Shown: piece by piece, positions 1-5,174 of the stretch
Numbering within the stretch: the first letter of the stretch is position 1
Layout of the letters: each line of letters opens with the position of its first letter
Origin: Actinomycetes bacterium
Lineage (GTDB): Bacteria; Actinomycetota; Actinomycetes; Mycobacteriales; Micromonosporaceae
NCBI GenBank assembly: GCA_023437285.1
Contig: JAEZGP010000654.1
Location: 1 to 6,035 of the forward strand
Reading direction: 5' to 3'
DNA length: 6,035 nt
The notes under the pieces: model-generated
What the model was told of the DNA's origin: nothing
What the model saw: the letters and a program-made list of their open reading frames with translations, nothing else
The model's database searches: none
Made by a program: the position numbers and the translations under genes

Positions 1-25
1 GTTGCCTGTGGCAGGATGACCGGCC

Positions 26-415
26 GTGGGTGTGTCCTTGGGTGAGCTTGCCGAGCGGTTGATCGACGGGAACGTGTTCGTCACGTTGAGCACCATCAAC
101 CCCGACGGAGGTCCACAGTCGAGCGTCATCTGGGTCAAGCGGGACGGGGACGAGGTCGTCTTCTCCACGATCCTCGGCCGCCGCAAGACGCTCAACATGG
201 AACGCGACCCGCGCGTGAGCCTGTGCTTCTTCGATCCGGCCAACCCGTACCGGTACATCGAGGTGCGCGGCACGGTGACCATGACGACCGAGGGCGGGCC
301 GGAGCTGATCGAGGAGCTGTCGCAGCGCTACGACGGCCGGTCGTTCACCGAGAGCAGCCCGGACAACGTGCGCGTGGTCTGCCGGGTGACCGCTACCCGG
401 GTCGTCACGCACTGA
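26..415 (+). CDS. PPOX-class probable F420-dependent oxidoreductase (Rv1155-like)
   Basis: The 129-residue product has the layout of the small split-barrel pyridoxamine-phosphate-oxidase-like proteins that in actinomycetes usually bind coenzyme F420 rather than FMN. Visible family signatures are the first-strand motif VTLSTINPDGGPQSSVIWV (about residues 19-37), the stretch GRRKTLNMERDPRVSL (51-66), whose basic residues normally contact the cofactor phosphate, and YIEVRGT (77-83). Members are cytosolic homodimers of about 130-150 residues that reduce or bind diverse substrates; the physiological substrate cannot be read from sequence. An in-frame TGA at 17-19 fixes the start at or after the GTG at 26. 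A weak AGGA lies 9 nt upstream of that GTG; a second GTG two codons later is possible. The 3' end overlaps the convergent glycosyltransferase gene by 11 bp. Family is confident; F420 rather than FMN use is inference from family and host. Confidence 0.9.
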   Translation: MGVSLGELAERLIDGNVFVTLSTINPDGGPQSSVIWVKRDGDEVVFSTILGRRKTLNMERDPRVSLCFFDPANPYRYIEVRGTVTMTTEGGPELIEELSQRYDGRSFTESSPDNVRVVCRVTATRVVTH

Positions 416-1128
416 CCGGTTCGACGGCCCGACCGGCCCGCCAGCCGAACCGGATGCGGGCGATGATCCACAGTGCGGCCACGCCGTCGCGCCACGTGAT
501 CTTCTTGCCGTCCTCGCGACCGCGCGCGTGGTAGGACACCGGCACCTCGAACGGACGCAGGCCGAGCTTGAGCAGCTTGGACGTCACCTCGGCCTCCATG
601 CCGAAGCCGGCCGAGCGGATGCCCAGGCGCCGGTACAGCGCCACCGGCATCAGCTTGAAGCACGTCTCCAGATCCGAGATGTAGCAGTTGTAGAGCACGT
701 TGGCGAACAGGGTCACGAGCCGGTTGCCCATCACGTACCAGAACGAGAACGACGAGTGGCTGCCGAACGTACGGGTGCCGTAGACGACCGCCGCCTCCCC
801 GGCCAGGACCGGCGCGAGCAGCTCGGGGATCTCCTCCGGGGCGTACTCCAGGTCGGCGTCGCAGATGACCAGGTAGTCGCCCGTGGCCGCGTCGAGGGCG
901 GTGCGGATCGCGGCACCCTTGCCCCGGTTGGTCTCGTGGGTGGGGACCCGGGCGCCGGGGGGCCCCCCCCACCACGCGCGAGAGCAGGCCCGCGGTGCCG
1001 TCGCCGCTGCCGTCATCCACGATCACAAGTTCGAGATCGCACGGGTACGCGACATCGAGTACCCGCTTGACGGCGAGCTCGATGGTCGCGGCCTCGTTGT
1101 AGACGGGCATCAGGATGGACAGCTTCAT
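405..1128 (-). CDS. family 2 glycosyltransferase, polyprenol-phosphate mannosyl/glucosyl transferase-like, frame broken as sequenced
   Basis: The N-terminal part, read from the ATG at 1128, starts MKLSILMPVYNEAATIELAV and carries the nucleotide-binding motif VDDGSGDGT. The rest lies in another frame and carries NRGKGAAIRTAL, DADLEY with the DxD metal site, SDLETCFKLM, and the C-terminal GFGMEAEV and GREDGKKITWRDGVAALW typical of DPM/DPG-synthase-like enzymes. The frames meet at a run of eight G then six C on the coding strand (957-970). Dropping one G gives an uninterrupted 240-residue protein with DDGSGDGT at 38-45 and DAD at 90-92, a normal length for the family. Such enzymes move a sugar from a nucleotide donor to a lipid phosphate at the inner membrane face; this one shows no C-terminal membrane domain. 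GGAGGGAG sits 9 nt before the ATG. Every downstream motif is intact, so a homopolymer sequencing error seems likelier than a decayed gene; slippage-based switching is possible. Donor and acceptor are unknown. Confidence 0.88.
957..970. repeat. G6C8 homopolymer pair at the glycosyltransferase frameshift
   Basis: The plus strand reads six G followed by eight C, so the coding (minus) strand has eight G then six C. Twelve of the bases form a perfect GC-only palindrome. It lies exactly where the two parts of the glycosyltransferase change frame, and seven G instead of eight would keep the frame open. Such runs are prone both to base-calling error and to replication slippage. Confidence 0.85.
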
Positions 1129-1137
1129 CCGGTTCTG

Positions 1138-1145
1138 CTCCCTCC
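1138..1145 (-). promoter_or_regulatory. ribosome binding site of the glycosyltransferase gene
   Basis: The minus strand reads GGAGGGAG, ending 9 nt before the ATG at 1128. This purine-rich match to the 16S anti-Shine-Dalgarno sequence decides the start. It also supports treating the N-terminal fragment as the real beginning of the gene, although its open frame extends much further upstream. Confidence 0.7.
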
Positions 1146-1174
1146 GGCAGACGGCCCCCACGGGCATGCGCGCC

Positions 1175-1180
1175 AGCCTA
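1175..1180 (-). promoter_or_regulatory. possible -10 box for the glycosyltransferase gene
   Basis: The 104-bp gap between the PLP-enzyme stop and the glycosyltransferase start holds a minus-strand TAGGCT, fitting the actinobacterial TAnnnT -10 pattern. It would place transcription start near 1168, with a leader of about 40 nt. I see no convincing -35 element, so the gene may have its own promoter or may be read through from hmgA and the PLP gene. I see no clear terminator hairpin in the gap. Confidence 0.25.
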
Positions 1181-1232
1181 CGGAAGCCACGTTTGCGCCG
1201 CGACCGAAGCGCCGCCGACCCCGCGCGCCGGT

Positions 1233-2387
1233 TCACCCGACGGCGGTGGCCATCCTGGTCACGGCCTCGGCGAGCCGGTCGGCCGAGGTGGCGAAGTTGA
1301 GCCGGGCGAAGCCGAGCCCGTCGGCGCCGAAGGCCGGGCCGGACGAGAGCGCCACCCGACCCCGCGCGAGCAGCGCGTCGGCGGGATCCTCGCCGAGCCC
1401 GAGCGCGCGCAGGTCGAGCCACGCCAGGTACGTCGCGTCGGGCGGGTGGTAGCCGGCTCCCGGCAGCCGTTCGGTGAGCAGCGTGGCGAGCAGGCGGCGG
1501 TTGGCGTCGAGCCCGGCGATCAGCGCGTCGAGCCAGTCGTCGGTGTCGGTGTACGCGACCTCGCCCGCGATCACCCCGAAGATGCCGGACCCGTAGTCGG
1601 TCGGCGCGGCGCGCAGCGTGGCCCAGCCGGCGTCGCCCGGCGCCACGGCGAGCGCGGCCTTGAGCCCGGGCAGCTGCCACGCCTTGGACGGCGAGACGAA
1701 CGCCACGGCCGCGTCGGCGGCGGCGTGCGGCAGCGACGCGAACGGCGTGAACGTCACGCCCGGGTAGCACAGCGGCGCATGGATCTCGTCGGCCAGCACC
1801 TGCACGTCGTGCGCCTCGGCGAGGTCGGCGATCGCCAGCAGCTCGGCGCGCGTGGCGACCAGGCCGGTCGGGTTGTGCGGATGGCACAACAGGTACGCCG
1901 AGACGTCGCGCCGGGCCAGGTCGTGGGCGAGCCGGTCGAGGTCCAGGGCGTACCGGCCGGTGGTCTCGTCGCGGCGCAGCGGGGACGCGATCACGCGGCG
2001 GCCCGCGGCGGTGATGGTACGGGTGAACGGCGGGTACGCGGGGGTGTTGATGACGACCCCGCCGCGCCGGCCCGTGACCAGCGGCAGGACGGCGCCGATG
2101 GCGCTGTTCACGTCGGGCACGAGCCGCATGCGGCCCGGGTCGGGCAGCCACCCGCCGTGGCGGCGCTGGGCGAAGCCGCAGAACGCCTCGGCGAATCGGC
2201 CGGCGTGGGCGTAGCCGGTGTCGCCGCGCGCGACCGCCGCGGTGAGCGCGGCCGCGATGGCCGGGGCGAGCGGCACGTCCATCTCGGCGATCCAGGCGGG
2301 CAGCACGTCGCGGTCGTAGGCCCGCCACTTGAGACTGCGACGTGCCCGGAGTTCGGCCGTACTGAGCAGCTCCAACGGGTTGTCCAC
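1233..2387 (-). CDS. PLP-dependent MalY/PatB-type C-S lyase / aminotransferase
   Basis: The 384-residue product is a fold-type I PLP enzyme of the MalY/PatB branch. Characteristic features in order are RRSLKW followed by LPAWIAEMDVPLAP (29-42), GDTGYAH (55-61), HPHNPTG (169-175, Asn172 near the PLP O3'), ADEIHAPL (199-206, Asp200 pairing with the pyridine nitrogen), SPSKAWQLPGLK (232-243, Lys235 as Schiff-base lysine), and ARLNFATS (361-368, Arg362 binding the substrate carboxylate). Family members are cytosolic and mostly cleave cystathionine or other cysteine S-conjugates to pyruvate, ammonia and a thiol; some transaminate. The chosen start is a GTG 14 nt after the hmgA stop. Its only SD-like sequence, GAGG, overlaps that stop, suggesting translational coupling; an in-frame TTG at 2405 is an alternative. 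Neighbourhood with hmgA hints at amino-acid catabolism, but substrate cannot be assigned. Confidence 0.9.
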   Translation of the reverse strand: MDNPLELLSTAELRARRSLKWRAYDRDVLPAWIAEMDVPLAPAIAAALTAAVARGDTGYAHAGRFAEAFCGFAQRRHGGWLPDPGRMRLVPDVNSAIGAVLPLVTGRRGGVVINTPAYPPFTRTITAAGRRVIASPLRRDETTGRYALDLDRLAHDLARRDVSAYLLCHPHNPTGLVATRAELLAIADLAEAHDVQVLADEIHAPLCYPGVTFTPFASLPHAAADAAVAFVSPSKAWQLPGLKAALAVAPGDAGWATLRAAPTDYGSGIFGVIAGEVAYTDTDDWLDALIAGLDANRRLLATLLTERLPGAGYHPPDATYLAWLDLRALGLGEDPADALLARGRVALSSGPAFGADGLGFARLNFATSADRLAEAVTRMATAVG

Positions 2388-2401
2388 CCGGATATGGTGC
2401 C

Positions 2402-3601
2402 TCAACCGGTGGCGGGATCGACGTCCCGTGCCGGCACGGCGTTGCGCGACCAGGTCCACGCGTACGCCTCGTCCTCGCAGCCCGCGGCCGCCTCGGCGAG
2501 ATCGAGCGGTCGAAATGTGTCGACCATCACGGCGAGCTCGTCGAAGTACTCCGCGCCGATGGCCCGTTCGACGGCGCCGGGCTGGGGGCCGTGGGTGAAG
2601 CCGGACGGGTGCACCGAGATTGACCCCTGCTCGATGCCGGAGCCGCGCCGGGCCTCGTAGTTGCCGCCCGTGTAGAACAGCACCTCGTCGGAGTCGACGT
2701 TGTGGTGGTTGTACGGCACGGGGATCGCCAGCGGGTGGTAGTCGACCTTGCGGGGCACGAAGGAGCAGATGACGAAGTTCGGCCCGGCGAACGTCTGGTG
2801 TACGGGCGGCGGCTGGTGCACCCGACCGGTGATCGGCTCGAAGTCGTGGATGGACAGTGCCCACGGGTAGAGGCAGCCGTCCCAGCCGACCACGTCGAAC
2901 GGGTGGTGGGCGTACGTGAACGCCGTCCAGCCGCGCCGGTGCCGCACGAGCACCTCGACGTTGTCGCCCTCCACCAGCAGGGGTTCGGCCGGCGCGCGCA
3001 GGTCGCGCTCGCAGTAGGGGGCGTGTTCGAGCAGTTGCCCGCGCACGGACAGGTAGCGCGGCGGCGGTCCGATGTGGCCGGACGCCTCGACGATGAGCAG
3101 CCGCAGCGTCCCGGCCGGCACGATCCGGTGGATCGTCGACGTCGGGATGATCAGATAGTCGCCCGCGCCGATGTCGAGGGCGCCGAACGTGGTCTCCACC
3201 CGGGCCTGCCCGGCCTCCACGTACAGGCATTCGTCGCCGGTGGCGTTGCGGTACAGGGGCGAGGGGGCGTCGGCCACCGCGTACGAGATGCGGCAGTCGT
3301 CGTTGGCCAGCAACGGTTGTCGGGACCGCACGGCGTCCGCGCCGGTCGCTGCCGGCAATGCGTGGGTACGCAGGTGACGCGGCTTGAGCGGGTGGTTCGG
3401 GGTCCGTCCGGTGGGCGTCGGCGGGTCGATGGCGCGTGCGTCCACGATGGCCGTCGGCGCGTACCGGTGGTAGAGCAGCGAGGAGTCCGACGAGAAGCCC
3501 TCGACGCCCATGAGTTCCTCGGCGTAGAGCGTGCCGTCGGGCTGCCGGAACTGGGTGTGGCGCTTCGGCGGGATCTGTCCGACGCGACGGTAGTAGGGCA
3601 T
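2402..3601 (-). CDS. hmgA: homogentisate 1,2-dioxygenase
   Basis: The 399-residue product matches the shorter actinobacterial form of homogentisate dioxygenase, opening MPYYRRVGQIPPKRHTQFR and continuing with LYAEELMGVEGFSSDSSLLYH. This iron(II) cupin enzyme opens the aromatic ring of homogentisate to give 4-maleylacetoacetate in tyrosine and phenylalanine breakdown. The C-terminal active site is intact: by alignment from memory with the human enzyme (ligands His335, Glu341, His371), the ligands here are His300 and Glu306 in YNHHNVDSDEV and His337 in HPSGFTHGP. His331 matches human His365; His262 or His268 may be the catalytic base. The start at 3601 has GGAGGG 5 nt upstream. The frame stays open to 3703, but that extension is not HmgA-like and would overlap the divergent gene. 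hmgA leads a probable minus-strand operon with the PLP enzyme. No hydroxyphenylpyruvate dioxygenase or fumarylacetoacetase gene lies within the window. Confidence 0.95.
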   Translation of the reverse strand: MPYYRRVGQIPPKRHTQFRQPDGTLYAEELMGVEGFSSDSSLLYHRYAPTAIVDARAIDPPTPTGRTPNHPLKPRHLRTHALPAATGADAVRSRQPLLANDDCRISYAVADAPSPLYRNATGDECLYVEAGQARVETTFGALDIGAGDYLIIPTSTIHRIVPAGTLRLLIVEASGHIGPPPRYLSVRGQLLEHAPYCERDLRAPAEPLLVEGDNVEVLVRHRRGWTAFTYAHHPFDVVGWDGCLYPWALSIHDFEPITGRVHQPPPVHQTFAGPNFVICSFVPRKVDYHPLAIPVPYNHHNVDSDEVLFYTGGNYEARRGSGIEQGSISVHPSGFTHGPQPGAVERAIGAEYFDELAVMVDTFRPLDLAEAAAGCEDEAYAWTWSRNAVPARDVDPATG

Positions 3602-3606
3602 GGCTA

Positions 3607-3612
3607 CCCTCC
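3607..3612 (-). promoter_or_regulatory. ribosome binding site of hmgA
   Basis: The minus strand reads GGAGGG with 5 nt before the ATG at 3601. This strong site fixes the hmgA start and argues against the in-frame upstream extension. Confidence 0.8.
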
Positions 3613-3641
3613 GTTCTGTCCTGCTCACCGGCCGTTTGCGT

Positions 3642-3663
3642 CCGATAATCGGTCGGTATTGTC
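3642..3663. promoter_or_regulatory. dyad-symmetric candidate operator between hmgA and the divergent gene
   Basis: CCGATAATCGG (3642-3652) is an 11-bp palindrome with 5-bp arms around one base. Overlapping it, GATAAT (3644-3649) and ATTGTC (3658-3663) form a second inverted pair with one mismatch across an 8-nt spacer. The right arm overlaps the candidate -35 of the plus-strand gene, and the element lies 41-62 bp upstream of hmgA, a sensible place for a repressor controlling both directions. No regulator gene is in the window, so the binding protein is unknown; short dyads can also arise by chance. Confidence 0.4.
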
Positions 3664-3688
3664 CGCTAGTCGTAGCCTCCGTTAGGTT
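3659..3688 (+). promoter_or_regulatory. candidate promoter of the gene divergent from hmgA
   Basis: TTGTCC (3659-3664) and TAGGTT (3683-3688) form a -35/-10 pair separated by 18 bp. The -10 fits the actinobacterial TAnnnT pattern and would start transcription near 3695, only about two bases before the GTG at 3697. That fits a leaderless mRNA, and no useful Shine-Dalgarno sequence precedes the gene. Confidence 0.45.
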
Positions 3689-3696
3689 CTCTACTC

Positions 3697-4557
3697 GTGT
3701 CAATGAGCGTGCCGCGGCTGTTCCGGCGGATCGTCGATGACGCCTCCGTCCTGCCGCCCGGCAGCGCTCTGCAGGGTCCGGCCCTCGCCGAGCATCAGGA
3801 GCACCGCGCGGCCTGGTACGGCGGGCTGGTCGGCACCCTGCTCGTGCCCGCCGCCGAGCTGGACAACCTGCGCGGGGTGGCCGACCCCGCCCACCCGCTC
3901 GCGATCTCCCTGGTGGGGGAGTTGCCGCTGGTACGCGCGCGACTGGCCACCTGGGCGGCGGGCTTCGCCGGCGCCGACCTCACCCAGCTCGAGGTACCCG
4001 TCGCCAAGCGCGGCGAGGACCCCATCCCCGGCCTGACCGCCCTGCTGGAGCTCGCCCGGACCTGCCCCGACCTGCCCGTCTGCGCCGAGATCCCGCTGAC
4101 GTGGGGGCTCAGCAACGCCCTCGACATGATCGCCGAGGCCCGGGCGGACGGGGTCCGCGTGGCCGCGAAGTTCCGTACGGGCGGCCTGGCCGCCGAGCTG
4201 TTCCCCACGCCCATGGAACTCGCGGCCGTCATCTGCGCCTGCCAGGACCGTGACCTGCCGTTCAAGCTCACCTCCGGGCTGCACCACGCGATCCGCCACG
4301 GCGACCCGGACACGGGACTCACCCACCACGGCTTCCTGAACGTACTCGTCGGGGCCTTGATCGCGGCCGACGGCGGCGAGGTGGTCGACGTGGCCCAGGT
4401 GCTCGGCGGCACCGACCCGGTGCCGCTCATCGAGGCCGTCCGGCCCCGCCGCCACGAGGAGCGTCCCCTGTGGATCGGGTTCAGCTCCACGGTCATCGCC
4501 GACCCGGTCCGCGACCTCAGCCGGCTGAGCCTGATTCACCCCGTAGTCCCATCGTGA
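3697..4557 (+). CDS. conserved-looking protein of unknown function, divergent from hmgA
   Basis: I cannot assign a function to this 286-residue protein. It looks soluble, with no signal peptide or membrane segment. It opens with RRIVDDASVLPPGSALQGPALAEHQEHRAAWYGGLVGTLLVP (about 10-51). It then alternates hydrophobic strands and helices: LAISLVGELPL, LTQLEVPV, LPVCAEIPL (126-134), VRVAAKFRTGG (153-163), LPFKLTSGLHHAIRH (187-201) and HHGFLNVLVGALIAADGG (210-227). The alternation, with strand-end Lys158, Arg160 and Lys190 plus His196/His197, resembles a TIM-barrel enzyme with a basic, anion-binding pocket; this is inference. I recall similar proteins as uncharacterised in other actinomycetes but cannot check. 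The GTG at 3697 fits a near-leaderless start; the ATG at 3703 is the alternative. Sharing a control region with hmgA makes an aromatic-catabolism role possible. Confidence 0.82.
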   Translation: MSMSVPRLFRRIVDDASVLPPGSALQGPALAEHQEHRAAWYGGLVGTLLVPAAELDNLRGVADPAHPLAISLVGELPLVRARLATWAAGFAGADLTQLEVPVAKRGEDPIPGLTALLELARTCPDLPVCAEIPLTWGLSNALDMIAEARADGVRVAAKFRTGGLAAELFPTPMELAAVICACQDRDLPFKLTSGLHHAIRHGDPDTGLTHHGFLNVLVGALIAADGGEVVDVAQVLGGTDPVPLIEAVRPRRHEERPLWIGFSSTVIADPVRDLSRLSLIHPVVPS

Positions 4558-4611
4558 CCGATTTCGCGCCATCAGCGGGCAGGGCTCCGCTACCGTGGTT
4601 CGTACGAGACG

Positions 4612-4617
4612 GGAGGG
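4612..4617 (+). promoter_or_regulatory. ribosome binding site of the SRPBCC gene
   Basis: GGAGGG lies 5 nt before the GTG at 4623. This decides the start: the frame is open back to 4470 inside the preceding gene, but the extra residues are low-complexity and lie before the recognisable domain. A TACCGT at 4591-4596 matches TAnnnT and could be a -10 for this gene, though no good -35 is visible. Confidence 0.7.
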
Positions 4618-4622
4618 CGCCG

Positions 4623-5108
4623 GTGTCGACGATCACGGCTAGCCGCACGATTGCCGCGCCTGTCCACGTGGCCTGGGGCATTTTTACCGATCTGCCCGGT
4701 CGCCCGGCCTGGCTCTCCACTGTGGATGCCGTGGAGGTCCTCACGCCGGGCGAGTTCGGCGCCGGCGTGCGCTGGCGCGAGACCCGCACCCTGGGCGGCG
4801 CGGCCACGGTGACCGAGGAACTGGTGGTCACCGAGGTGGTGCCCGGCGAGCGGTGCGTGATCACGTCGCCCGGCGCGGGTGTCGACTACGAACTCACCTA
4901 CACCTTCCGGCCCATCGACGTCGGTCGCGGTAAAGGCGGCACCACGGTCGAGGCCGTCTTCGAGGGCCAGCCGGCCTCGCGGACCGGCAAAATGCTCGCG
5001 CTCTTCCTGGGCGGGCTCGCCGCCCGCACCGTCGAGGGCGCCCTGCGCCGCGATCTCGACGCGCTCGCGGCGGCGTGCGCCGACCCCATGGCGAGCAGCG
5101 CCGCCTGA
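4623..5108 (+). CDS. SRPBCC (START/Bet v 1-like) family protein
   Basis: The 161-residue product shows the usual plan of the helix-grip SRPBCC fold. A first strand, STITASRTIAAPVHVAWGIF (2-21), runs into the family-typical APVHVAW then FTDLPGRPAWLSTVDAVEVL (21-40). Antiparallel strands follow (GAGVRWRETRTLGG, TVTEELVVTEVVPGERCVI, VDYELTYTFRPID, GGTTVEAVFEGQP), and a long C-terminal helix from about 122 to 152 closes the hydrophobic pocket. Such proteins (polyketide cyclase/dehydrase or lipid-transport-like annotations) bind or occasionally transform small hydrophobic ligands in the cytosol; the ligand cannot be predicted. No signal peptide or membrane segment is seen. The gene follows the unknown gene by 65 nt on the same strand and may be cotranscribed, but its strong ribosome binding site and possible own -10 also allow independent expression. 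Confidence 0.87.
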   Translation: MSTITASRTIAAPVHVAWGIFTDLPGRPAWLSTVDAVEVLTPGEFGAGVRWRETRTLGGAATVTEELVVTEVVPGERCVITSPGAGVDYELTYTFRPIDVGRGKGGTTVEAVFEGQPASRTGKMLALFLGGLAARTVEGALRRDLDALAAACADPMASSAA

Positions 5109-5161
5109 CGCGCCGGTGTCGTCCCCGTCACGCCTGCCGGCCTCGGGGGGTTTCGACCGGT

Positions 5162-5167
5162 TACAGT
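5162..5167 (+). promoter_or_regulatory. candidate -10 box of the beta-propeller gene
   Basis: TACAGT fits the TAnnnT -10 pattern and ends 7 nt before the GTG at 5175, the spacing expected if transcription begins at or next to the start codon. No clear -35 is visible, so this is a moderate call. It is the main reason for choosing GTG 5175 over ATG 5184. Confidence 0.35.
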
Positions 5168-5174
5168 GCCTTGC

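Noticed and set aside
328..2328. 666-codon open frame on the minus strand
   Set aside because: It is Arg/Pro/Ala-rich out-of-frame sequence across most of its length, typical of high-GC shadow frames. Only the short stretch from 1128 down to about 963 is real, as the N-terminus of the glycosyltransferase.
1446..2660. 404-codon plus-strand open frame opposite the PLP enzyme and hmgA
   Set aside because: It lacks domain motifs and has shadow-like composition, while the opposite strand encodes two clearly recognisable enzymes over the same bases.
2702..3685. 327-codon plus-strand open frame opposite hmgA
   Set aside because: It is antisense to a well-conserved hmgA and rich in Arg, Val and Gly with no recognisable domain.
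3602..3703. 34-codon N-terminal extension of hmgA
   Set aside because: The internal ATG at 3601 has a strong, well-spaced ribosome binding site and begins the HmgA-like sequence. The extension would overlap the divergent gene start.
3700..4572. 290-codon minus-strand open frame opposite the unknown gene
   Set aside because: The plus strand has strand/helix alternation and enzyme-like motifs; the minus translation is Gly/Gln/Arg-rich and featureless.
5109..5174. Possible terminator between the SRPBCC and propeller genes
   Set aside because: There are short GC-rich self-complementary pieces (CCGG, a G6 run) but no stable stem-loop followed by a T run.
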